Positions 1-9,291 of a stretch of DNA of 64,000 nt are shown one piece after another. The stretch lies in contig CAMKWS010000004.1 of the NCBI GenBank assembly GCA_946476985.1, positions 62,001 through 126,000 on the forward strand. The letters run 5' to 3'. Position 1 is the first letter of the stretch. Every line of letters starts with the position of its first letter. The notes below the pieces were generated by a model. The model saw only the letters and a program-made list of their open reading frames with translations, searched no databases and had not been told where the DNA came from. Origin of the DNA: an uncultured Acetobacteraceae bacterium (lineage in GTDB: Bacteria; Pseudomonadota; Alphaproteobacteria; Acetobacterales; Acetobacteraceae). The translations under genes and the position numbers were made by a program.

Positions 1-117
1 TTTTATGGCGTGTAAATTTTCTATCCTTTTGTGTGAATTATTCTAAGCTTCTGTTGTGCAAGGATCAGAGAGCTGATTGGATAGTTCGGCTAGGTAAATG
101 AGGATGGAGACGAATAT

Positions 118-1404
118 ATGGCGCAGTCAGACCATAAAAAGAGCCATATTGGTGCATATAAGCTGCACCCCCAAACGCAAATGTTGAATTACGGTTATGA
201 CCCAACCCTTTCAGAAGGGGCTGTAAAACCGCCTGTTTTTCTCACATCAACATTTATTTTCCCTACTGCTGAAGATGGGCGGGATTTTTTTGATTATGCC
301 GCTGGCCGTAAAACGCCTCCGGAAGGGAAAGGGCAGGGGCTGGTTTATTCCCGCTTTAATCATCCCAATAGTGAAATTGTTGAAGATCGTCTGGCCCTTT
401 ATGAAGAGGCAGAAAAGGCGGCTTTATTCTCATCAGGTATGTCTGCGATTGCAACAACATTGCTGGCTTATGCGCGACCTGGTGATGTGGTTTTACATTC
501 TCAGCCTCTCTATGGTGGGACAGAGACACTCTTGATGAAGACAATGGCCTCATTAGGAGTAAAGGCGATTGGCTTTGGAAGTTCTGGCGTAGATGCAGAG
601 GCCATGCGTGCGGCAGCAGATGAGGCGGTGCAGATGGGGCGTGTGTCACTCATCTTGCTAGAAACCCCTGCCAACCCGACAAATGGGCTTGTTGATATTT
701 CTTTGGTCTGTCGTATTGCAGAGGAATTGGAGATAAAACAGGGGTATCGTCCCATTATTGCGTGTGACAATACCTTACTTGGGCCTCTTTATCAGAAGCC
801 GCTGCAGCATGGGGCAGATCTTTCCCTTTATTCTTTGACAAAATATGTTGGCGGTCATTCTGATCTTGTGGCAGGCGCAGTGTTAGGACGTGAGGAGATA
901 TTACGTCCTGTTCGCCAGTTACGTGGGGCAATTGGGACACATTTAGACCCACATAGCTGCTGGATGTTAGGGCGCTCTTTAGAAACGCTTGCGTTGCGGA
1001 TGGAGTGTGCGTCACGAAATGCAGAGCGTGTAGCTGCATTTTTGGCAGATCATAGCAAGGTGAAAGCTGTTTATTTCCCAGCCTTTTATGAAGCAGATAC
1101 GCCTGAAGGTCGCGTTTATGCACGCCAGTGCAGTGGCCCGGGGTCAACATTCTCATTTGACATTTCTGGTGGGCAAGAGGCGGCGTATCGTTTCTTGAAT
1201 GCGTTGAAAATTATGAAGCTAGCTGTAAGTTTGGGGGGAACGGAAACTCTCGCTAGCCATCCAGCAACTATGACACATTCTGGTGTGCCGGTTGAGATGC
1301 GTGAGCGCATTGGTGTCACAGGCGCAACTGTACGGCTCTCTATTGGGGTTGAGCATGTGGATGACTTGCTGCTGGATCTAGAGCAAGCTCTCGAAGTCGC
1401 TTAA
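118..1404 (+). CDS. Cys/Met metabolism PLP-dependent enzyme (methionine gamma-lyase / cystathionine gamma-synthase family)
   Basis: A 428-residue cytosolic fold-type I PLP enzyme of the transsulfuration family, which cleaves or forms C-S bonds in methionine, cystathionine or homocysteine. The PLP lysine is K242 in [11 protein letters not shown]; the SSGMSA phosphate-binding segment lies near residue 106 and the [12 protein letters not shown] signature near the C-terminus. Length is slightly above the usual ~400 because of an N-terminal extension of about 25 residues. A TGGAG ribosome site sits 8 bases before the ATG. It faces the metQNI methionine importer across a shared terminator, which fits a methionine/cysteine role. 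Which reaction it performs (gamma-lyase, gamma-synthase or O-acylhomoserine sulfhydrylase) cannot be settled from sequence alone. Confidence 0.88.
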   Translation: MAQSDHKKSHIGAYKLHPQTQMLNYGYDPTLSEGAVKPPVFLTSTFIFPTAEDGRDFFDYAAGRKTPPEGKGQGLVYSRFNHPNSEIVEDRLALYEEAEKAALFSSGMSAIATTLLAYARPGDVVLHSQPLYGGTETLLMKTMASLGVKAIGFGSSGVDAEAMRAAADEAVQMGRVSLILLETPANPTNGLVDISLVCRIAEELEIKQGYRPIIACDNTLLGPLYQKPLQHGADLSLYSLTKYVGGHSDLVAGAVLGREEILRPVRQLRGAIGTHLDPHSCWMLGRSLETLALRMECASRNAERVAAFLADHSKVKAVYFPAFYEADTPEGRVYARQCSGPGSTFSFDISGGQEAAYRFLNALKIMKLAVSLGGTETLASHPATMTHSGVPVEMRERIGVTGATVRLSIGVEHVDDLLLDLEQALEVA

Positions 1405-1408
1405 ATAA

Positions 1409-1452
1409 AATAAGGGCACCTAGATATGTTGGTCTTAGGTGCCCTTATTTTT
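1409..1452. terminator. Bidirectional intrinsic terminator
   Basis: A perfect 14-bp stem (AATAAGGGCACCTA with its complement, 13-base loop) has T-rich flanks in both directions. It lies between the stop of the PLP enzyme and the converging stop of metI, so it can serve both. Confidence 0.85.
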
Positions 1453-1466
1453 GATAATGGTATGGG

Positions 1467-2117
1467 TTAGTGTTTAAGCCAGCGGGCGAGAGTGTTGCCG
1501 GCAATTTGCATGAGGCTCACCATAATAATTAGTACAGCTACGACACCGAACATGACGGTTGTATTAAAGCGCTGATACCCATAGCGAATGGCGAGGTCTC
1601 CTAGACCGCCTGCACCAATTGCTCCTGCCATGGCAGATGCTCCTACCATGGTGATGAGTGTTACTGTTAGCCCGCTAATAAGCCCTGGCATAGCTTCAGC
1701 AATTAAAACTGAGCGAATAATGGTAAAGCGTGTGCCGCCCATGGCTTTTACGGCATCTACCAACCCGGGATCTACTTCACGCAATGCCATTTCAGCAATA
1801 CGGGCAAAATAGGGGATACCAGCAATAGAAAGCGGCACAATGGCAGCCTCTGTACCCAAAGATGTTCCTGCAATGAAACGCGTTATGGGGATGAGTAGTA
1901 CCAAGAGAATAATAAATGGTACGGCACGGAGAGCATCCACAATCATGCCCATTAGCCGTGCAGCAAAAGGCAGGCGGTACAGACCTTGTGGGCCTGTCGT
2001 AAGCATGAAAAGGGCTAATGGCAAACCAAGAACAACAGAAATTGCCGTAGAGGCGAGCACCATTTCTAATGTTTGGTAAGTAGAGCGGAGAATAAGGTTA
2101 AGGATGAGAGGGGACAT
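1467..2117 (-). CDS. metI: D-/L-methionine ABC transporter permease MetI
   Basis: A 216-residue inner-membrane permease with about five hydrophobic helices, the usual size for MetI. The EAA-type coupling region is visible in the stretch ALREVDPGLVDAVKAMGG near residues 115-130. It forms the channel of the MetNIQ methionine importer. Its start overlaps the end of metN by 20 bases, and a GGAG motif precedes the ATG, so the three genes form one operon in the order metQ-metN-metI. Confidence 0.92.
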   Translation of the reverse strand: MSPLILNLILRSTYQTLEMVLASTAISVVLGLPLALFMLTTGPQGLYRLPFAARLMGMIVDALRAVPFIILLVLLIPITRFIAGTSLGTEAAIVPLSIAGIPYFARIAEMALREVDPGLVDAVKAMGGTRFTIIRSVLIAEAMPGLISGLTVTLITMVGASAMAGAIGAGGLGDLAIRYGYQRFNTTVMFGVVAVLIIMVSLMQIAGNTLARWLKH

Positions 2118-3135
2118 AACCCAGAATCTCCATGCTCTGTGTAACGGTCTTCAGATAATCGAGCGCTTGAAGGGTTTGGTCACCTTCGAGGGTGATGATC
2201 ATATCCCCGCTTAAATGCTGGCCAATGGTTGTCACGCCGCCTTGGAGCAAGGCGGTCTGGACTGAGAATTTCTGATATAGCTGGGAGAAAAGGGGTGCAT
2301 GTGAGCCTGCTTCTCCCAATAAAAGTCGAATGGTTGTTTTATATCCTGCCTCTTTTTGTGTGGCACACAGCTCTGTTGCCAGGAAATGTGGCAGAGTGGG
2401 GCGGATATCAGCCAGAAGCGTTTTAAGCGTTGCGCTTTGCTCGTTCGTTTTAAGGAAGTCCAGCAATGTACCGTCTTCTACAAGCTCGCCATGGTCAAGG
2501 ACTAAGATACGTTGTGCAAAGCGGCGGACAACTTCCATCTCATGGGTAATGAGTACAATTGTTAGCCCAAGCTTGCGGTTAATATCTGCAAGTAGGTTGA
2601 GGATGGAAGTTGTAGATTCTGGGTCTAGCGCAGAGGTCGCTTCATCACACAGGAGCAAGGTGGGGTTAGCAGCAAGAGCGCGAGCAATTCCAACGCGTTG
2701 TTTTTGCCCTCCGGAAAGTTGAGACGGATATTTTTTCTCAAAACCCTTTAGACCAACAAGCTCCAGAAGCTCTGCGATGCGAGGAGCTTGCTGCTTTTTT
2801 GAACAACCGGAAATTTGTAAGGGCAGGGCAATATTACCCGCAACTGTGCGTGAATTGAGCAGGTTAAAATGCTGGAAGACAAGCCCGATTTTACGGCGGA
2901 CTTGCACTAAGCGGCGCTCTGGTTGAGTTGTAAGGTCTTCTCCGTCCAGAAGGATACGTCCCTCTTGAGGGCGCTCTAAAGCACACAGGCAGCGGAGAAG
3001 GGTAGATTTACCCGCTCCCGAGCGCCCGATTAGCCCTACGACCTCTCCTTGTTGAACAGAAAAGGAGATGTTGCGTAGGGCTGTGTGTTTCCCAAAGGAA
3101 TGTGTAACGTTCTGGATATCTAAGATGGGTGTCAT
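2098..3135 (-). CDS. metN: Methionine ABC transporter ATP-binding protein MetN
   Basis: A 345-residue ATPase of the methionine importer. Walker A is GRSGAGKST (residues 37-45), followed by the LSGGQKQR signature, Walker B LLLCDEATSALD and a switch-histidine region (LITHEM). The C-terminal ~90 residues match the NIL/ACT-like domain that binds methionine and causes trans-inhibition in this family. The chosen ATG at 3135 overlaps the metQ stop in an ATGA arrangement, implying translational coupling; a GTG six bases upstream is the alternative. Confidence 0.94.
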   Translation of the reverse strand: MTPILDIQNVTHSFGKHTALRNISFSVQQGEVVGLIGRSGAGKSTLLRCLCALERPQEGRILLDGEDLTTQPERRLVQVRRKIGLVFQHFNLLNSRTVAGNIALPLQISGCSKKQQAPRIAELLELVGLKGFEKKYPSQLSGGQKQRVGIARALAANPTLLLCDEATSALDPESTTSILNLLADINRKLGLTIVLITHEMEVVRRFAQRILVLDHGELVEDGTLLDFLKTNEQSATLKTLLADIRPTLPHFLATELCATQKEAGYKTTIRLLLGEAGSHAPLFSQLYQKFSVQTALLQGGVTTIGQHLSGDMIITLEGDQTLQALDYLKTVTQSMEILGYVPSHP

Positions 3136-3953
3136 GACCACGCCGGTGCGACCGTCCCATGGAAGATGTCTTGAATAATCTGCCGAACATTGGGTTGATG
3201 GAAGCTCTCAACGAGAGGTTTAACCCATTCAGCTTGTGCGTCAGCAGCGTTAACGGAGATAAAATTGACGTAAGGGTTGTTTTGCAAGCCTTCGACCCCG
3301 ATACGTTCTTTTTGAATATCAATACCAGCTTTGCGTGCCCAGTCTGTATTGACGATAGCCGCATCTAGGTCAGGTAGGGAGCGGCCGACCACACCGGCAT
3401 CAAGTTCTTCGACAGAGATATTACGTGGGTTTTCTGTAATATCGAGCGCTGTAGGGAAGAGCCCTGAATCTGCAGGGACTTTCACCAACCCTAAGGTCTC
3501 GAGCATACGTAATGCACGTCCCTCATTGCTAGGGTCATTAGGGATGCCAATGCGTGCTCCTTGTGGGAGGTCAGCAATGGAGTGCCATTTGCGAGAATAT
3601 AGGCCAATCGGCTGGAAATATGTATCGCCGACAGGGGTGATTTTGTAGCCGTGCGCTTTTTCTTGCGCATCTAGGAAAGGGCGATGCTGGAAGGCATTAG
3701 CATCAATATCATGCTCGACAAGCGCCTCATTGGGGGCGTTGTAGTCAGAGAAGGTGACGGTCTCAATATTTAAGCCACGTTTGGCAGCATTTTGGCTGAC
3801 AAGGCGCCAAATATCTTCATCCTCACCAGACATAATGCCGACTTTTAGGTGGTGAGAAGGTGACGCATAGGCTGAGGTAAGGGAAGCCGCACTGATCAAC
3901 CCTGTTGAAAGGGTCAGGAAACGGCGCCGGTTAAGTAGGAGAGACCGAGTCAT
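3132..3953 (-). CDS. metQ: Methionine-binding lipoprotein-like substrate-binding protein MetQ
   Basis: A 273-residue substrate-binding protein of the NlpA/MetQ family, first gene of metQNI. The N-terminus has an RRRFLTL twin-arginine-like motif followed by a hydrophobic stretch ending SAYA, so it looks like a cleaved (possibly Tat) signal rather than the lipobox common in MetQ; no lipobox cysteine is visible. The body LKVGIMSGEDEDIW...ITPVGDTYFQPIGLYS is typical of the family. An in-frame ATG at 3965 and a further upstream extension are possible, but the ATG at 3953 places the signal peptide correctly. The leader contains two hairpins. Confidence 0.9.
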   Translation of the reverse strand: MTRSLLLNRRRFLTLSTGLISAASLTSAYASPSHHLKVGIMSGEDEDIWRLVSQNAAKRGLNIETVTFSDYNAPNEALVEHDIDANAFQHRPFLDAQEKAHGYKITPVGDTYFQPIGLYSRKWHSIADLPQGARIGIPNDPSNEGRALRMLETLGLVKVPADSGLFPTALDITENPRNISVEELDAGVVGRSLPDLDAAIVNTDWARKAGIDIQKERIGVEGLQNNPYVNFISVNAADAQAEWVKPLVESFHQPNVRQIIQDIFHGTVAPAWS

Positions 3954-3979
3954 GGGCAATACCATTTCAACATTCAGGA

Positions 3980-4026
3980 ATAGGTTAATACCTATATTCA
4001 CGTCTTTTCTGTTGCCATAAAAGACG
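3980..4026 (-). promoter_or_regulatory. Structured metQNI leader: two consecutive hairpins
   Basis: Just upstream of metQ the transcript can form a 6-bp perfect hairpin (ATAGGT/ACCTAT, 4-base loop, 3980-3995) and an 8-bp one (CGTCTTTT/AAAAGACG, 10-base loop, 4001-4026). Neither has a terminator T-run. They might belong to a methionine/SAM-responsive leader. I could not match them to a known SAM riboswitch consensus. Confidence 0.4.
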
Positions 4027-4313
4027 CACGAGACTTTTGCGGGCAATCACTAAAACTAGCAAAAGGGGACCGCTGATATGTGTGTTTTTACCGGGTGGTC
4101 TGCGCCTGTCAAGAAAAGATATGAAGATATGAGCAGTTAATGATAGAGGAATATAACGCAAATTACATATGTGTTTTCTGTTATGTATTTTACGAAATAG
4201 GTTTCCAGGAATAAAATTTCAATTTGCAAAATAAATATAAGTAAATGAGTGACGTTTATTTGCAAAAATAAGATATAATATTGTCCTGTTGTGTGAAGCA
4301 GGATGGCTTGAGG
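4027..4313. other. AT-rich intergenic region without a recognisable gene
   Basis: About 290 bases between the metQ leader and the yciI side hold no plausible coding frame. The sequence is AT-rich and probably carries the metQNI promoter on the minus strand. No repeat or RNA gene was recognised. Confidence 0.5.
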
Positions 4314-4354
4314 ATTTCCAATGTTGGTTAGGCAATGCTACCAACATTGGAAAT
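4314..4354. repeat. 15-bp perfect inverted repeat downstream of the YciI-like gene
   Basis: ATTTCCAATGTTGGT (4314-4328) and its exact complement (4340-4354) flank an 11-base spacer. It ends 10 bases from the stop of the YciI-like gene but has no T-run on either strand, so it is only terminator-like. Confidence 0.7.
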
Positions 4355-4364
4355 GCGTAGCCTG

Positions 4365-4652
4365 TTATTTTTTAGGAGAAAGTTCAGGTGCTGTTTTTGC
4401 GGCGGTAAATTCGGTGAATTTATATTGCCCGACTCCTGAAGTAACAAATGGGTCCTGTGCGAGCAGGTTTTCTAGTTCATCAATACTGATGCCATCACGC
4501 ACGATGAGGATGCCGCCATCTCCTGTGGTTTTGGGGCCGGAGGCAAGAAGAATGTTGCGTTCATAAAATCCATTTAGAAACGCACGGTGGGCGGGGCGTT
4601 GTGCTTGAACTTCTTCAGGGGAGGCCAGATAAGAAACTTCAGCGATGATCAT
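4365..4652 (-). CDS. YciI-like family protein
   Basis: A 95-residue cytosolic protein with the alpha-beta pattern of the YciI/YCII (dimeric ferredoxin-like) family: an N-terminal strand MIIAEVSYLAS, a central R-x-x-H-R-x-F-L segment near residue 22, GPKTTGDGGILIV, and a DPFVTSGVGQY motif near residue 70. The biochemical role of most family members is unknown. The ATG at 4652 has GGAG 8 bases upstream; the longer open frame before it is not supported. It appears to be monocistronic. Confidence 0.8.
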   Translation of the reverse strand: MIIAEVSYLASPEEVQAQRPAHRAFLNGFYERNILLASGPKTTGDGGILIVRDGISIDELENLLAQDPFVTSGVGQYKFTEFTAAKTAPELSPKK

Positions 4653-4884
4653 GATGATGCTCCATCTAATGTAAGGGTACTTGTAAGGGAGTACTCGTCC
4701 CTTTCTTTTATCCACCCTATCGATTATGGGGCAGAAGCGATAGGTAAGAGGATGTGAGAGTAAAATGAAGAGACGAAGGTGCTATATTCACGATCTCTTG
4801 ATTTTTCTTACAGCTAAGGAACGCCCATCTTCTTATAGAAAGCGCATAGTGCTTTGATGATACTAGGTTCTAGGAAGGAAGTTT

Positions 4885-5055
4885 ATGTTTCGTATTTTGA
4901 TTGCTTTTTTCATTCCATGGCTGACCTTCTTCACAATTGGTCGTCCTATTGCAGGCATTATCTGCTTGCTACTGCAGATTACCGTTCTCGGCTGGGTGCC
5001 TGCAGCTATTTGGGCACTCTTTGCACTACGTTCTTATGATGAAGGCGCACGATAA
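4885..5055 (+). CDS. Pmp3/YqaE-family small membrane protein
   Basis: A 56-residue protein, MFRILIAFFIPWLTFF..., with two hydrophobic helices joined by a short turn and a polar C-terminus ending SYDEGAR. Size and pattern (FFIPWLTFF, GRPIAGIICLLLQITVLGWVPAAIWAL) fit the Pmp3/YqaE (UPF0057) family, hydrophobic peptides often linked to membrane potential and salt or stress tolerance. A strong AGGAAGGAAG ribosome site lies 3-12 bases upstream, and a long terminator follows. A different overlapping frame here is not coding. Confidence 0.85.
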   Translation: MFRILIAFFIPWLTFFTIGRPIAGIICLLLQITVLGWVPAAIWALFALRSYDEGAR

Positions 5056-5102
5056 GAAGACGAGATGTTTGTCGAGGGTGGTGAGATAACCACCGTCTGC
5101 AT

Positions 5103-5144
5103 AAAAAATCCCCTTACTCTATTTAGTGAGTAAGGGGATTTTTT
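5103..5144. terminator. Bidirectional intrinsic terminator
   Basis: A 17-bp stem (AAAAAATCCCCTTACTC and its complement, 8-base loop) with A/T tracts at both ends. It ends the Pmp3-like gene and can also stop transcription of the converging MscS-type gene. Confidence 0.88.
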
Positions 5145-5206
5145 ATTTTAGGAGAAGATACGGGCAGATCTCACTGAAATTAAGACTGCCCGCATTTTAT
5201 GTACGA

Positions 5207-7687
5207 TTATGCAGAAGGTGGTGATGCTTTAGCGTTTGTAGCCGTAAGAGCATCTAAAGCCGGGCCTTGGATGTCGATTACATCTTTTGGATAGCTGATG
5301 CCTTTTTCTTCAAAGCGTTTTTTCATCCGGCGGTTGAACTCCCACTCTACGGCCCATCGGCCCGAAGTAATTGTGGGGTAAACACCACGCACCGTGACAG
5401 ACGATTCTCCAATGGCAGAAACGCCCCACAGAGCAAAGTCGGCAATGATGAGGTCTTTAAAGGCTGGGTCAACACGGAGCTCTTGTGCGATTTCACGGAA
5501 GATAGCGACAACAGCATCTGTATCTGTACCGATATCAACAACAGCAATAATCATCGCGCGAGAGAAGTCACGATTATAGTTCGTAACCTGGTTTAGTGAA
5601 CTGAAGGAGAAGATGTTCATAGACCCGTCATTCGCGCGTACATGTACCGACCGCAAAGAGAGCCTCTCTACCACGCCATATGTTCCATTAAGCGTGACAG
5701 AATCACCAACTGTGAGGGCATTTTCTAGTAATAGGAAGATGCCGCTAATGAAGTCCTGCACCAGTTTTTGGGAGCCAAAACCAAGGGCGACACCAAAGAT
5801 AGAGGCGCTGGCAATAAGAGGCCCTGTATCAATGCCTAATTGGGAGAGGACTGTCAGCCCGATAATGACCGCAAGAATGAGTAAAAGGAGGATGCGGAAC
5901 ATAGGGGTAAGTGTTTTAAGGCGTGCAATACGTGCTTTTGTGTCACGATCATTTTGCGTACCAAGCTTACGAATGTGATTTTCAATCGTAATATTGGCGA
6001 GCTCCCACGCAATGACGCCAATTACAAGGGCAAGGATGATTGTTACAGCAGCTTGTAGGCTGCGCGCTCCTAGTGTGTTTTGCCCGATGACCCGATATAT
6101 CGGAGCCCCCCAGGCAATGGCGAGCGCCAAGAGTGTAATAACAAACATAATAGCGCGGATGAGCGATGTTGCCGCAGGGTGGTAACGATGGATGCGTGTT
6201 AGTGTTTCGGGGTTAAGATTCCATGTTTCTAACGTACGCATAAAGCGCTCCAGCCCCCCATAGAAGAGGATGCTGATAACACGGACGATTATAAGAGCTG
6301 CACAGGTACGTAAGAAGAATTTCAGGATAAGCTGATACCCACCGGCAATATCAGCAGCCCAAACAAGCCATAATGCAAAGTCGAAGAACAAGGCGACAAT
6401 CCACCAGCTGCGTGAGACGAGCGGCATAATGGATTGTAGATGTTTATTGGCTTTGCTGATCCGCTTGCAGGCTTTCTGCACCATACCACGGGCATGGATG
6501 ATCATCGCTGCAATGCAAAGATGGACTAAAAGCAGGAAGATCTTTCCTAACCCGTTGGAAACAGGTTCAGGCAGACTCAGGTCTTTTAGGACATGTAATG
6601 TCGCAAAGCCCCATGCGATTAATGCCCCGATGCGGTGAAGATACGTGTAGAGAAAGGCTGATGTTTGGTCCCGCAGGATGCACAAACGCAGCCATGGTTC
6701 CTGTGGTGCTAAAATAGCCCGTAATAAGATAGACCAAACCCCTAAGCCGATGCCTACTAACCAGGCGATGCTCCAAATAGCGTGGCTGATTTCAGGGCTA
6801 CGGGCAGGGTCAATGAGTTGAATGAGTAGCGCGGTAAGAGGGAACATCAAAATGGAGACGATGTGTAATGCGCTGGCGGCTAAGGTATATGGCGCCCGCT
6901 TTAGGCAGATCATCAGCTGTGTGAGTGCGCCTTGGCGGCGAAGGCTCTCGGCAGCGAGACGTAGATCTTCTGTTAGGTCAGTATCATTATCCTCATCATC
7001 AGAGGAAGCCTGCCGTTGAGGGGGTGGGGGGGCGTGTAGAGCTGCTGCAGAGGGGGTATTCGCCTCGGTCTCCGCAGCTGTTTCGTTTTCTTCGATCTTG
7101 CGGGCAGTTTGTAGGATAATTGTTTGATCATGGGCCTGCGCACGAGCCTCCATCCTACGGTGGAGGGGACGTAGGGCAAAGCGTGTCCCATAGAATAGGA
7201 GGAAGCTGCCACCCAGCATGATAAGGACCCGAAGCATTGTCTGTAAGATAGATGCTTGGAGGTCATCATCATGGAATAGTTGATATAACCATGGGCTGAT
7301 GACGCCAAAATCAATGATATTCTGGTGCAATATATCCAGCTGGGTAAGGGCGAGTTCTCCAAAGTCGGAGAGGTTCGTATTAATAAGCTCAAGCAGGGTT
7401 TTATGTTGTTGTGTTTGTTGAGCAGCCGTTAAATTTTGAAGAGTAGTGATAAACTGCGTGCGCTGTGCTTCATCAGTGAGGACGTTGATGAGCTGTTTAG
7501 CTTGTGCGGCATTAAGCCCTGCAGGTGTGGAAGTGGAGACACTCTCTGCATGAGCGCTTTTTGTCATAGGAGCGAGTAGGGCCGCGCACATAAGACAAAA
7601 AGCACATAAGACGCTTGGGATAGATAAGCGCATAAAATATTTAGAGAGGTATTCTCGTCCATTCAGACGTAGAGTTGTAAAAGCCAT
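5207..7687 (-). CDS. MscS-family mechanosensitive ion channel (large, signal-peptide bearing)
   Basis: An 826-residue inner-membrane protein. An N-terminal signal-like segment ends near SAHA (residue ~47). A periplasmic helical region follows, then a segment near residues 200-240 rich in charged residues and proline, and many membrane helices. The C-terminal third carries the MscS pore and beta domain (GPLIASASIFGVALGFGSQ, then FISGIFLLLENALTVGDSV, near residues 630-690). The size and architecture resemble the YbiO/MscM class rather than the small MscS. Such channels open on hypo-osmotic shock and release solutes. An in-frame ATG at 7633 is an alternative start, but a GGGGAC ribosome-like site favours 7687. 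Confidence 0.86.
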   Translation of the reverse strand: MAFTTLRLNGREYLSKYFMRLSIPSVLCAFCLMCAALLAPMTKSAHAESVSTSTPAGLNAAQAKQLINVLTDEAQRTQFITTLQNLTAAQQTQQHKTLLELINTNLSDFGELALTQLDILHQNIIDFGVISPWLYQLFHDDDLQASILQTMLRVLIMLGGSFLLFYGTRFALRPLHRRMEARAQAHDQTIILQTARKIEENETAAETEANTPSAAALHAPPPPQRQASSDDEDNDTDLTEDLRLAAESLRRQGALTQLMICLKRAPYTLAASALHIVSILMFPLTALLIQLIDPARSPEISHAIWSIAWLVGIGLGVWSILLRAILAPQEPWLRLCILRDQTSAFLYTYLHRIGALIAWGFATLHVLKDLSLPEPVSNGLGKIFLLLVHLCIAAMIIHARGMVQKACKRISKANKHLQSIMPLVSRSWWIVALFFDFALWLVWAADIAGGYQLILKFFLRTCAALIIVRVISILFYGGLERFMRTLETWNLNPETLTRIHRYHPAATSLIRAIMFVITLLALAIAWGAPIYRVIGQNTLGARSLQAAVTIILALVIGVIAWELANITIENHIRKLGTQNDRDTKARIARLKTLTPMFRILLLLILAVIIGLTVLSQLGIDTGPLIASASIFGVALGFGSQKLVQDFISGIFLLLENALTVGDSVTLNGTYGVVERLSLRSVHVRANDGSMNIFSFSSLNQVTNYNRDFSRAMIIAVVDIGTDTDAVVAIFREIAQELRVDPAFKDLIIADFALWGVSAIGESSVTVRGVYPTITSGRWAVEWEFNRRMKKRFEEKGISYPKDVIDIQGPALDALTATNAKASPPSA

Positions 7688-7892
7688 TTAGATACGTCCC
7701 CATGGTGATAAAAATAAAACAAAATTTTCACCATTTTCTCATAAGAACACGATTATTTTAAGTCTATTTGTAAATAATGACTTTAATGTGAACTTAATAT
7801 ACAGCCGTATTTTTTCTTTTTTGAGGGAGGGGAGCGGTTCTTTGGAGAAGGCTTGTGTTGGGCAGGAGAGTAAAATCTCTTCTTTGTTTTAA
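7688..7892. other. Intergenic region, AT-rich, probable promoter of the MscS-type gene
   Basis: About 200 bases upstream of the channel gene contain no convincing coding frame. They likely hold the minus-strand promoter. Nothing else recognised. Confidence 0.4.
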
Positions 7893-7936
7893 AGGCCTAG
7901 TAGACGAGTATAAAAATAAACGCGTCTGCTAGGCCT
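7893..7936 (-). terminator. Probable terminator of the TonB-module operon
   Basis: AGGCCTAGTAGACG and CGTCTGCTAGGCCT pair over 14 bp with one G-U wobble around a 16-base AT-rich loop. It lies 56 bases past the stop of the TPR gene. The following T-tract is short, so efficiency is uncertain. Confidence 0.6.
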
Positions 7937-7992
7937 ATTTATTTAGATATGCTGTGTTATATCTAATATTAATGAGCGTATTTCGGATTTTT

Positions 7993-9288
7993 TTAATGCG
8001 CCGCAGCTTTGGAGGCTAAATGCAGGGCCCATAGCTGTGCGAGGTCATTGGCTGTGCCGCTGCCGTCCATGCGGCTAAACAGCCTAACAGCTTCTGCATG
8101 ATGTCCAGCATCCATCAATGCCATGCCTAGGTTTAAACGTGCCATATCAGGATGTTCAGGTTTTTTAGCAAGTCCTTGCTGCATGAGGTGTAACCCCTGT
8201 GCAACTTGACCGTTGAGCACAAGATTATACCCAGCTGTAAGGGAAGGGCCTGCCTTAGGAGAGGCTTTGGCTTGCGCTACAGAATTTGCGAGACCTTCAC
8301 GTGCTTGAGCGGCTTGTTCTTCGACAAATGTATGGAAGCGTGCTTGAGCATTTGCATCCGTGCCGCTGCCGAGATGGTGGCGGTGCGCCCCTTCATCCAG
8401 GAGTTTAAGCGCCAGCTGTGGCAGACCCATTTGGATGGCACGCTCTGCCATATCTTGCAGTTCTTCTGGGCTATTCAGGAGCCCTGTCACAAAGCGCAGG
8501 CGCTGTAGGTTAAAGACCATGCGCGGTGTTAGAGATGTATCTGTGGTCAGATCATGAATGAGCAACTGCCAATATTGGGTGCGCGGGTAATATTTCACGA
8601 GCTGGACATACATATCCGCTTTGCCGCTCATTTCATGGAGCTTGTCATGAGCGGTTGCCAGCATTTGTAGGTGATTTTCGAGCGGTTGCTGATGTGTTTT
8701 ATGGTTCTCAGCAAGGATCTCCCGTCCCGCGGAGATGAGGTGCTTCCAGTCCTGCTGTAGGTAATAATCTTGTAGGAGGAGAGACTGGATCTTTTGGTCG
8801 GGGCCAGCGAGCTTTAGATAATGCGCAGCAGCCTGGGCTGAAGCGGCATAGTTACGTGCTGTATATGCCATGCTCGCCTGGGCTAAGAGCATTTGTTTTC
8901 TGGCGTCATCTTGGGTGCGCTCATTGTTGATGAGCATATCATATGCTTTTAGGGCAACGGGCACATTTCCCATTTGACTAGCAACAGCAGCACGCATTTG
9001 CGCAATAACATACGTATCATATGCGCTTTTTGTGGAAACGGCATTGGCAGCATCCACAAAGGACATAGCCTTGGCCATTTGGTGAGCGGCTAGGGCTGTT
9101 TGTGCTTGCTGAAGAGATTTGCCCACATCTTGACTCAGTGTGTCTTCTGCTTCCTCTGCGTAAGCAGATGCAACAAAAAAGCGGTCTGCATGATAATCGG
9201 GCAGAAAATGCGTTGCGGCCATGTTGGAGATGCCAACAAGGCCAGCGAAGAGCCACATACGAGAGTGTTTAAGACGGGGCAAAGTCAT
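7993..9288 (-). CDS. Periplasmic TPR-repeat protein of the TonB/ExbBD module
   Basis: A 431-residue protein with an N-terminal signal or anchor (WLFAGLVGISNMAATHF; cleavage plausible near SAYA) followed by alanine/leucine-rich helical repeats of the tetratricopeptide type, clearest near residues 60-200 and 345-415 (e.g. PDMARLNLGMALMDAGHHAEAVRLF). It starts 3 bases after the upstream exbD stop, so it is cotranscribed with the energy-coupling genes. TPR partners of TonB systems (TtpC-like) are known in other bacteria; whether this one is functionally equivalent is inference. Confidence 0.75.
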   Translation of the reverse strand: MTLPRLKHSRMWLFAGLVGISNMAATHFLPDYHADRFFVASAYAEEAEDTLSQDVGKSLQQAQTALAAHQMAKAMSFVDAANAVSTKSAYDTYVIAQMRAAVASQMGNVPVALKAYDMLINNERTQDDARKQMLLAQASMAYTARNYAASAQAAAHYLKLAGPDQKIQSLLLQDYYLQQDWKHLISAGREILAENHKTHQQPLENHLQMLATAHDKLHEMSGKADMYVQLVKYYPRTQYWQLLIHDLTTDTSLTPRMVFNLQRLRFVTGLLNSPEELQDMAERAIQMGLPQLALKLLDEGAHRHHLGSGTDANAQARFHTFVEEQAAQAREGLANSVAQAKASPKAGPSLTAGYNLVLNGQVAQGLHLMQQGLAKKPEHPDMARLNLGMALMDAGHHAEAVRLFSRMDGSGTANDLAQLWALHLASKAAAH

Positions 9289-9291
9289 GCC

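Noticed and set aside
1..117. SAM-II riboswitch upstream of the PLP enzyme (GCTGATT-like stretch)
   Set aside because: The short match lacks the pairing partners that make the SAM-II pseudoknot.
4863..5039. Overlapping 61-codon frame across the Pmp3-like gene
   Set aside because: The 56-codon frame starting at 4885 has the ribosome site and the family pattern; the other is a shadow.
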